Shown one piece after another: positions 28,873 to 35,406 of a stretch of 64,000 nucleotides of DNA; the first letter of the stretch is position 1; the number at the start of each line of letters is the position of its first letter. Source of the DNA: Clostridia bacterium (lineage in GTDB: Bacteria > Bacillota > Clostridia > Christensenellales > UBA1242). The notes beneath the pieces were generated by a model that was given only the letters and a program-made list of their open reading frames with translations, was not told the origin of the DNA and searched no databases. The stretch spans positions 62,001 through 126,000 of the forward strand of contig JAFQDL010000001.1 of assembly GCA_017399265.1 (NCBI GenBank). Reading direction: 5' to 3'. Both the position numbers and the translations under genes were made by a program.

Positions 28873-30045
28873 ATGGTTACTTTACAAACAGCAGAAGACG
28901 CATTAAAGTCAGTATATCTTGGAGTGGTTTCTGATCAGTTAAATATTAATGCAAACCCATTACTAAATAAAATCAAACAATCTACTTCAGATGTTTGGGG
29001 TAAAGAAATAATTAAATTAGCACCATTTGGAATAAATGGGGGTATTGGAGCAGGAAGCGAGACGGATTCTCTTCCACAGGCTCAAGAAAACAAATATGTT
29101 AAGTTTATTACTACACTAAAAAATCTTTATGGAACTATTGAAATTTCTGATAAAGCAATGAGGGCAAGTGCAAATAATAGTGGTGCATTTGTAAATCTAT
29201 TGAATGCAGAAATGGAAGGTTTGGTAAAGGCAAGCACATTTAACTTTGGAAGAATGTTGTATGGAGATGGTAGTGGCGTTCTTGCTACAATAGCCTCTCA
29301 TACTGCAGGTAGCAATGTTGCAAAGTTAGACAGTGTAAAGAATGTTATTGAGGGAATGTTTGTAGATTTTATTAATACTACAACTGGTGAAAAATTAGCA
29401 AATTCTGCTAGAAGAATTGCTTATGTAGATAGAGCAAATAAGACAGTTACTTTTGAAGGCGCGGTTGCTGATACTTTGACTTCTGATTATGTACTTGTAG
29501 TTCAAGGTTCTTATAATAATGAAATTACAGGTCTAGGTAAAATATTTGATGCAAATGCTACAACTCTATATGGATTAACTAAGGCTAATTATCCATGGTT
29601 ACAACCATATACAAAGGAAGGTGTTGGTGAAATTTCTGATGCGGTTATTCAAACAGCAATTGATGAAATGGAAGAATATGCTGGTAGCACTGTTGATTTC
29701 ATTACTTGTTCTAGTGCAGTTAAGAGAGCATATCAAACTTATTTAACTACATATAGAAGAAATATTGATGTAATGGATTTGGCTGGTGGTTATAAGGCTA
29801 TTTCTTATGCTGGTATTCCAGTAGTATCTGATAGATTTATTAAAGATGACGAAATGTATTTATTAAACACAAAAGAGTTTACGCTTCATCAACTATGTGA
29901 TTGGCAATGGTTGGAAGGCGAAGATGGTAGAATTATCAAACAAAAACAAGGTTTCCCTGTTTATACAGCAACTCTTGTTAAGTATGCTGACCTTATTTGT
30001 GATAAACCAAATGGTCAAGCTAAACTATCAGGTATAGCTATTTAA
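28873..30045 (+). CDS. Major capsid protein (HK97-fold type)
   Basis: 390 residues; the shell subunit of the phage head. The N-terminal helix, the substrate-like segment with ISDKAMRAS, the middle F-G-R-M-L-Y-G-D-G segment and the C-terminal VDFITCSSAVKRAY and GIPVVSDRFI blocks fit HK97-fold coat proteins. There is no N-terminal propeptide or protease, consistent with a separate scaffold. The ATG follows AAAGGAGAG. Codon use is somewhat richer in optimal-looking codons than in the neighbours, as expected for the most abundant virion protein. A strong hairpin follows directly, which would let this gene be expressed above those downstream. Confidence 0.85.
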   Translation: MVTLQTAEDALKSVYLGVVSDQLNINANPLLNKIKQSTSDVWGKEIIKLAPFGINGGIGAGSETDSLPQAQENKYVKFITTLKNLYGTIEISDKAMRASANNSGAFVNLLNAEMEGLVKASTFNFGRMLYGDGSGVLATIASHTAGSNVAKLDSVKNVIEGMFVDFINTTTGEKLANSARRIAYVDRANKTVTFEGAVADTLTSDYVLVVQGSYNNEITGLGKIFDANATTLYGLTKANYPWLQPYTKEGVGEISDAVIQTAIDEMEEYAGSTVDFITCSSAVKRAYQTYLTTYRRNIDVMDLAGGYKAISYAGIPVVSDRFIKDDEMYLLNTKEFTLHQLCDWQWLEGEDGRIIKQKQGFPVYTATLVKYADLICDKPNGQAKLSGIAI

Positions 30046-30050
30046 TATAT

Positions 30051-30083
30051 AAGGCTACGATATTAGTCGTAGCCTTTAATTTT
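30051..30083 (+). terminator. Terminator/attenuator after the capsid gene
   Basis: A 10-bp stem AAGGCTACGA / TCGTAGCCTT with a 6-nt loop, followed by TAATTTT. Partial termination here would make capsid transcripts more abundant than connector and tail transcripts. Confidence 0.7.
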
Positions 30084-30100
30084 AAAAAATGGAGAAAGTT

Positions 30101-30484
30101 ATGAGTAAGTTTTTAATAACACACGATATGTTTAGGATTTCGGAAAGAGTAAAGAAAATAGACAAAGATTATTTTATACTTTTCAATAATAAAAATAACA
30201 AGTTTGAAGTTCATCATAAAAATCAACGTGGAGGAACTTATTGTTTGACTTGTCCATATGATAGATTGGATTCTAGATTGCTGGATTATGTCTTAAGAAC
30301 ATCAAGCAACAATTCAGTATTATTAATGAAAGAGATAGAAAAACACAATTATGAATTAGAAAAGAATAGTGAACAAAATAGAAATGATTATGTAAACAAT
30401 AGCTTAAAACAAATATATGATTATGCGAGTGTGAGTTCTAAAACAATTAATTATAAAGATATTATGAACACGAAATGGATATGA
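30101..30484 (+). CDS. Conserved-type phage protein after capsid
   Basis: 127 residues from the ATG at 30101, placed 5-7 bases after GGAGAAAG; the ATG at 30089 overlaps that ribosome site and is unlikely. The N-terminal half reads as a small beta domain (YFILFNNKNNKFEVHH then YCLTCPYDRLDSRLLDYV) and the C-terminal half is a charged helix. Similar short proteins sit between coat and connector genes in clostridial phages. Function unknown. Confidence 0.5.
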   Translation: MSKFLITHDMFRISERVKKIDKDYFILFNNKNNKFEVHHKNQRGGTYCLTCPYDRLDSRLLDYVLRTSSNNSVLLMKEIEKHNYELEKNSEQNRNDYVNNSLKQIYDYASVSSKTINYKDIMNTKWI

Positions 30485-30497
30485 GGAGAGATGATGT

Positions 30498-31061
30498 ATG
30501 GAAGTAAAGAGAATATTAAAATTGAGTGCTAGTATGCTGCAATTGCATGATATAGAAGATATAGTGGATAGAGTGGAAATATTAGAAGATGTAGATAATG
30601 TTGATTTAAAATTGTTATTAAATTGTGTAAATTTAATAAATGATACAATTGCTACAGATTATATAAATTTAAAAGAAACTTTAAATATAACAAACATTAG
30701 TGGTAGATTAAAGTATAAAGATTTGACAGATAAGCACATATATAAAATTATAAGTGTGAAAGATGCTTTTGATAATGGTTTAGCTTTTAAAGCAGATATG
30801 AATGGTATAACTTGTCCAACTGGTGATATTAAAATTACTTATTCATATTTTCCAAAAACTGTTGGTTTTAACGATGAAATTAACTGCTATGGTTGTTCTT
30901 TAACAGAAAGAGTATTTGCTTTTGGTGTTGTCAGTGAGTATTTATTTATTAAATTTAACTATGACGATGCGGCTATTTGGGATGATAGATTTAAAAATGC
31001 AATGAAAAATATTGTTAGACATAGAAAAGAAATTATCATGCCTAAGAGAAGGTGGTGGTAA
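30498..31061 (+). CDS. Putative head-tail connector (adaptor) protein
   Basis: 187 residues. The helical N-terminal part, the central beta part with I-T-Y-S-Y-F-P-K and the last helix ending in RRW-W are consistent with the small gatekeeper/adaptor proteins that follow the capsid gene in short-tailed phages (the role of gp4 or gp11-like proteins). This rests on size, order and the loose pattern only. The ATG follows GGAGAGATGATGT. The following gene starts 1 base after its stop. Confidence 0.5.
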   Translation: MEVKRILKLSASMLQLHDIEDIVDRVEILEDVDNVDLKLLLNCVNLINDTIATDYINLKETLNITNISGRLKYKDLTDKHIYKIISVKDAFDNGLAFKADMNGITCPTGDIKITYSYFPKTVGFNDEINCYGCSLTERVFAFGVVSEYLFIKFNYDDAAIWDDRFKNAMKNIVRHRKEIIMPKRRWW

Positions 31062-31062
31062 C

Positions 31063-32556
31063 ATGTTTTACCCAAATAAATTTAAAAGTAAGAATATTAG
31101 TTATAAAAAATATAATTATGCTTCATTTGCAAACGGGCTTAATACTGATTACGACGAGAAGTTGTTGCCTATAAAATATGCAACCAGTACCTATAATTAT
31201 TGCTATCAAAATGGTGCACTAAAAACTGGTCTTGGGATACAAGAATTACAGTTAGCATACACCAAAGAAAATAGGGAGTTAAAAAACCATGTTAATTTGC
31301 CAGATGGATTAGAGGCTAGAAGTGTTTTTATTTATACCAACTACAATAAAAACATTAATTTGCAATATGATTTTCTAGTGGTTTATGCTTCCGATAATGA
31401 TATCTATGCTACATTTCTTTATGGTGATAGAGTAAATTATATTAAACTTGGTCTTAATTTTAGTACCTGTCCTATGTTTTTTAACTATCATATAAATGGT
31501 CAAGATTGCTTAATTATGATCACAGAACAAGAGGGAATGTATGTGTGGGATAGTGAACTTCCGCCAGTAAAAATAGAAGATGCTCCAAATATGACAAGTG
31601 TATGTGTTCATTATGAAAGATTATATGCAACGGTAGGTGGCGACAAAAGAAGTATTGTTTTTAGTGACGATTTGGATCCAACTAATTGGGCGCAAAGTAT
31701 ACACGAAGGTGGATTTATTAATTTAATGGACGAAAGGGGAACGTCTAACAAAATAGTAAGTTTTAATGATTGTCTATATGTGTTTAGAGAGTTTGGTATA
31801 GACAAAATAATTGCGTATGCAGACCAATCAGAATTTCAAGTTGTTCCGTTGTTTACTTCTAGTACTCGTATTTATACAGACACAATAAAGGTTTGTGGGG
31901 ATCGGATTATATTTTTAGCTAATGATGGCATTTATTATTTTACTGGTTTGAGTACTATTAAATACAATTTAAATATTAACACTTTGTTTAATAAAAACTA
32001 TAATGATGATGCAAAAGCTGCCTATTATAATGGTAAATATTGTTTGGCTTGTAAGTTAGAATTCGATGATAATGAAAAAGTTGGCTGTGAAAATACGGAT
32101 TATCAAAACAATGTTTTGCTAGAGCTTGATATTAAGACTGGAGAGTTAAATATATTAAGAGGGTATGATATTAGAAGTGTTCAAGCATTTAATAGCAAGA
32201 TAGAAAGTTTGTTAATAGTTGGTGTATTAATTGATGGTGATATCAAGTTAGGACAACTTTGTAAAAATGGAAAAGTGTTTGATGTTTCTACAAAGAAGGT
32301 TTGGAAATCACCAAAGTCTGTGTTTGGTATTTCTCAAGATTTAAAATTGTTGAAAAGTATAAGTGTTGGGAGTGACACGGATATAAGAATTGTAGTCAGG
32401 GCGGATAGCTACAAAAGGGAGTATTTTATAAATGGCTCTGACAAGATTTCTATTATAAATCCAAATATCAAAGCTAGAGAATTTGCAATTGATTTTGTGT
32501 GTGAAAAACCTGAGTGTAATATTTCTAATCCTCAAATAGTGGTAGGGTTTTTATGA
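31063..32556 (+). CDS. Beta-propeller-like virion (tail/stabilisation) protein
   Basis: 497 residues from the ATG at 31063, preceded by AAGGTGGTGG; the TTG at 31012 inside the upstream gene is not needed. Repeated beta segments such as HYERLYATVGGDK, SIVFSDDLDPTNWAQ, FNDCLYVFREFGI and DGIYYFTGLST suggest blades of a propeller. Proteins with this SD..dPt.W pattern occur as tail hub or head-completion (P22 gp10-like) components in short-tailed phages. No enzymatic motif or signal peptide is seen. Its stop overlaps the next start by 4 bases (ATGA), so expression is coupled. Confidence 0.6.
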   Translation: MFYPNKFKSKNISYKKYNYASFANGLNTDYDEKLLPIKYATSTYNYCYQNGALKTGLGIQELQLAYTKENRELKNHVNLPDGLEARSVFIYTNYNKNINLQYDFLVVYASDNDIYATFLYGDRVNYIKLGLNFSTCPMFFNYHINGQDCLIMITEQEGMYVWDSELPPVKIEDAPNMTSVCVHYERLYATVGGDKRSIVFSDDLDPTNWAQSIHEGGFINLMDERGTSNKIVSFNDCLYVFREFGIDKIIAYADQSEFQVVPLFTSSTRIYTDTIKVCGDRIIFLANDGIYYFTGLSTIKYNLNINTLFNKNYNDDAKAAYYNGKYCLACKLEFDDNEKVGCENTDYQNNVLLELDIKTGELNILRGYDIRSVQAFNSKIESLLIVGVLIDGDIKLGQLCKNGKVFDVSTKKVWKSPKSVFGISQDLKLLKSISVGSDTDIRIVVRADSYKREYFINGSDKISIINPNIKAREFAIDFVCEKPECNISNPQIVVGFL

Positions 32557-33731
32557 GATACAATATAAAGGAGAATTACGGGCAGCGAGCATATATAGGC
32601 CTTGAAGAATTTAAGAAAAATGGACTTAATAAAAAAGAAACAGATGCAACCATTTCAAAAAAATTAAAATTTAGAGTTATAGATGCTAGCAATTTAATTA
32701 ATAAAAAAATTATAATAAATAGCAATAACACGCTGGCAAATGCCAAGATATATAGCAAAGGTGACAATAAGTTTGGTATTACAATTATTAATAATGATAT
32801 TGTAGTTTATAAAACAAACATGCCTGTTAACATGATATCAACTTCTATATTTATGGTAGAAATTAACAAACTGGAATTTGTGTTTGAAAACGAGTCTGAT
32901 AGTAATTTTGATATAGTTGTTGAATTGGAAGGTGAATTTTTAAATATTTTTACAAATTTGCGCATAGACAGAATAGGAACTAAATATTACAAAGCCGAGT
33001 CGGGTTTTGGTGAAAGTGTAATTACTGAATTTGATACAGTTGAAGACTTAGAAAATAATAATTATTCTTCTTCTTATAACATTCCGATAACGTTGTTGGA
33101 TATGAAAAGAGTTACAGATTCTGAAATTGGTGGTGAGAGTATTGTAATTCTTGGAATAGATGATGAGAAAAAGCTTTGTTATAAGAATTTAACGACCAAT
33201 AGTGAATTTATAGTTGTTTCAAGTAAAAAAACAAAAGATGCTTGCTTAATTAACTATTTAGATTTTTATATGGTGATAGTTTATATATTGGAAAATAAAA
33301 TTTACATAACGTTAAAAGTTAACGAGGAAAATATAGTTAAAGAAATCAAACTGCCGATTTTTACTTTGCCATGTAGGTTGGTTTCAGCTATTAGAGATTC
33401 TCAATCAATCAAAGAAGATATTGTCTTTGCTGTTTTGTTAAAATCGGGAAGTTTCTATGCTTGTGTTGAATCATATTTTAATACGCAAAATTTTAAATAT
33501 AGATTAATTGGATTAGGTAAACATTTAAATATTTCAAGATTGGATAGTAAATTTAATGCATATATCTTAGACGAGATAAGCACTTCAAAAAAGGAAATAT
33601 CTTTTAATAAGGACAAGCAGATAGTTTCTGTGGTTAACGAGGGCATTATTTATCCGCTAGATGAGATATTTGAATTCAGTGATATTAGTATTTACTTATA
33701 TAACAATTGTTTAACGGTGGTGAAAAAATGA
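32553..33731 (+). CDS. Virion-type structural protein, unknown
   Basis: 392 residues, start ATG in an ATGA overlap with the previous gene. Predicted almost entirely beta-stranded, without cysteine clusters, catalytic motifs or membrane segments. Its position after the propeller protein and before the coiled-coil protein suggests a tail or receptor-binding component, perhaps the adsorption protein of the particle. I do not recognise the family. Its stop overlaps a 40-residue frame by 4 bases. Confidence 0.5.
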   Translation: MRYNIKENYGQRAYIGLEEFKKNGLNKKETDATISKKLKFRVIDASNLINKKIIINSNNTLANAKIYSKGDNKFGITIINNDIVVYKTNMPVNMISTSIFMVEINKLEFVFENESDSNFDIVVELEGEFLNIFTNLRIDRIGTKYYKAESGFGESVITEFDTVEDLENNNYSSSYNIPITLLDMKRVTDSEIGGESIVILGIDDEKKLCYKNLTTNSEFIVVSSKKTKDACLINYLDFYMVIVYILENKIYITLKVNEENIVKEIKLPIFTLPCRLVSAIRDSQSIKEDIVFAVLLKSGSFYACVESYFNTQNFKYRLIGLGKHLNISRLDSKFNAYILDEISTSKKEISFNKDKQIVSVVNEGIIYPLDEIFEFSDISIYLYNNCLTVVKK

Positions 33732-33850
33732 CGGCTGAGGAAATCTATGATATTGTAAGAAAATATAATTTGCGAAAGTTTTTTTCCAAAGAAGGAGGTG
33801 CTTTAAAATGTACAAATACCGGATTGATGATGAAACAACAAAAAAAGTAG
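33728..33850 (+). CDS. Possible 40-residue coupled small protein
   Basis: The ATG overlaps the preceding stop (ATGA). The product begins MTAEEIYDIVRKYN, a plausible short amphipathic helix, and ends inside the next gene in another frame. The AAGGAGGTG ribosome site of the next gene lies within it. Such tiny coupled frames may be real or serve only to move ribosomes to the next start. Confidence 0.35.
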   Translation: MTAEEIYDIVRKYNLRKFFSKEGGALKCTNTGLMMKQQKK

Positions 33851-34758
33851 TTGAGCTTGCTAACAAACCTAAAAAAATAGAAGATAATAAAGTTGAAACA
33901 GATTTAATTAACAAAATTAATGATTACAATGCGAATTTCGAACAAGCAAAATTAGAGATTGAAGCTCCAGTATATGAAAGAATGGAAGATGTTAAAATCG
34001 ACAATGATAAAATTAAAGAGCAAGCTGAAAACGAACTATATGAGTATAAAAAAACCTCAACAGATAAAATTAACAATGATACTGTTGAGAATATAAACAA
34101 TTTGGAAAATTCTAAAATCAAACTAAAAGATAATTTTGAAACTGAAAAAGCAAATATGGATAGTTATTATACTAGAGTTAAACAAGTAGTTAGTGATGAT
34201 GCATTAAAAAGAGGGCTTAGTAGGAGTAGTATTGTAATAAACCAATTAGATGCATTTAATAAGGATCAAATTGAGAATTATAACAAACTAAATAAAGAAC
34301 TTACTAGTAGTATTAATTCTATTGATATGGAGATTAATAACGCTAAGACAGCCCAAGAAAATGCATTGAATGAGTTCGATATTACATATGCTGTAAAACT
34401 GCAAGAAAAAATAAATTCATTAACTCAAGACTTGTTGGATAAGCAAGAAAAAGTAATAAAGTATAATAACGAAATCACAGAAAAAGAAAAGGAATACGAG
34501 CAAGATTATAAAAAGTTAGAAGAAGAATTAAGACAAAGCAATTGGGATAAAGAATTGGACTTAATGGCCTATGCAGGCAAGTATGGTACAAATATGCTTG
34601 AAAAATACAAAACTACGCAGGTATATAATATTGCAAAAGATTATTTAAAAACATTGGATTCGGCTGTTGCTATTAGCACATTACAAAATAGTCAAGAGTT
34701 AAAGAAATTGTTAGGTGAAGAAAATATCACAAAATTACTTACTGAATTAAATAAATAA
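33808..34758 (+). CDS. Coiled-coil internal virion / ejection-type protein
   Basis: 316 residues, very rich in Lys, Glu, Asn and Gln. Heptad-like coiled coil covers about residues 20-120 and 155-250; between them lies DDALKRGLSRSSIVINQLDA, which could be a functional helix-turn segment. The C-terminus is helical with Ala-rich parts. No TM segment is seen. Position after the tail-type genes and before the holins, and the absence of any long tape measure, suggest an internal (DNA-ejection) protein of a short-tailed particle; this is inference. The ATG is preceded by the strong site AAGGAGGTG. Its stop overlaps the next start (TAATG). Confidence 0.5.
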   Translation: MYKYRIDDETTKKVVELANKPKKIEDNKVETDLINKINDYNANFEQAKLEIEAPVYERMEDVKIDNDKIKEQAENELYEYKKTSTDKINNDTVENINNLENSKIKLKDNFETEKANMDSYYTRVKQVVSDDALKRGLSRSSIVINQLDAFNKDQIENYNKLNKELTSSINSIDMEINNAKTAQENALNEFDITYAVKLQEKINSLTQDLLDKQEKVIKYNNEITEKEKEYEQDYKKLEEELRQSNWDKELDLMAYAGKYGTNMLEKYKTTQVYNIAKDYLKTLDSAVAISTLQNSQELKKLLGEENITKLLTELNK

Positions 34759-35012
34759 TGTGGCAAGAAATTTTTAATCTGGCGATAAATAATGGCTTGT
34801 GGGCAGTGCTATTCTTAGTATTACTTTTTTATGTGTTAAAAGATAGTAGGGCAAGAGAGAAAAAATATCAAGAGACTATTGCAAAACTTGGTGATTGCGT
34901 AGCTACTGTTGAAGATATAAAGGAAGATGTGAAACAAATTAAACAAACAATTGAGACTAAAAAAATCTTTCAACGAAAGAAAAGAGAGGTTGAAAAAAAT
35001 GAAGAGGTTTAA
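34758..35012 (+). CDS. BhlA/UviB-like holin-type membrane protein
   Basis: 84 residues: a single N-terminal TM helix (about residues 12-28, LWAVLFLVLLFYVL) followed by SRAREKKYQ and a coiled-coil tail ending in a basic segment. This is the plan of BhlA/UviB bacteriocin- or phage-associated holin-like proteins, where the residues just after the helix (D-S-R-x-R-E-x-x-Y) are characteristic. It would permeabilise the membrane at the end of the lytic programme. Overlaps the next gene by 14 bases. Confidence 0.75.
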   Translation: MWQEIFNLAINNGLWAVLFLVLLFYVLKDSRAREKKYQETIAKLGDCVATVEDIKEDVKQIKQTIETKKIFQRKKREVEKNEEV

Positions 35013-35292
35013 AAATTACGCTTTTTGGGTTGCTTTGGCAGGTGCTATTGTTATATTCTTGGACGATTTAAAGATATTGTTAGGATTGGATTTTGATACA
35101 GCAATTGTGCAAAGCATTATTTTGTCATTCTGTGGTGTATTGGTAGTTTTAGGTATTGTATCTAAAAAAAATGACGATGAAGGTCCTTCCGATTTAAACG
35201 ATTTAGATATTTCAACGGATGGTGACAATGAAGATGAAGTTATTGATAATGCAGATAATCAAAAAACAGATAGTGACAAAGATATCAAATAA
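34999..35292 (+). CDS. Holin, phiLC3-like
   Basis: 97 residues from the ATG at 34999 (AGAGAGGT upstream). Starts MKRFKNYAFWVAL, close to the (R)FKN..FWV opening of phiLC3-family holins, with two TM helices (about 7-21 and 37-55) and an acidic, Asp-rich cytoplasmic tail. Two different holin-like genes in a row are typical of Gram-positive phage lysis modules, but the expected neighbouring endolysin gene is absent: a terminator follows at once. Confidence 0.75.
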   Translation: MKRFKNYAFWVALAGAIVIFLDDLKILLGLDFDTAIVQSIILSFCGVLVVLGIVSKKNDDEGPSDLNDLDISTDGDNEDEVIDNADNQKTDSDKDIK

Positions 35293-35325
35293 AAAAGGTT
35301 GAGAATTTTCTCAACCTTTTTTTTT
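35291..35325 (+). terminator. Terminator closing the phage-like operon
   Basis: An 11-bp stem AAAGGTTGAGA / TCTCAACCTTT followed by nine T. It marks the right end of the module. Confidence 0.9.
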
Positions 35326-35349
35326 GCTTAGTTGTAAAAAAATAGGGTA

Positions 35350-35378
35350 TTTACAATTATTTAACTCTATGTTATAAT
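35350..35378 (+). promoter_or_regulatory. Sigma-A promoter of the AAA+ ATPase gene
   Basis: TTTACA, 17-bp spacer, TATAAT. It gives a leader of about 22 bases to the ATG at 35407 and shows that this gene is not part of the phage-like transcript. Confidence 0.8.
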
Positions 35379-35406
35379 ATATACATTGCAATTTTCGGGG
35401 GAATAT

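Larger units (their letters stand above)
22734..35325 (+). mobile_element. Compact phage-like particle module, apparently under SOS control
   Basis: Genes in order: sigma-like regulator, then (after one opposing gene) large terminase, two small proteins, portal, scaffold, major capsid, connector-type proteins, beta-propeller-like virion protein, two further structural-type proteins and two holin-like membrane proteins, then a terminator. Gene spacing from 25802 to 35292 is tight with many overlaps. I see no integrase, excisionase, CI-type repressor, replication gene, tape measure, major tail protein, baseplate or endolysin, and no obvious att repeats. The best reading is a short-tailed phage remnant that is either decaying or domesticated. 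Intact frames in every gene argue for maintenance. Confidence 0.7.

Noticed and set aside
24266..35292. Complete active prophage or tailocin
   Set aside because: No integrase, repressor or replication genes, and no sheath, tube, tape-measure or baseplate proteins recognised.
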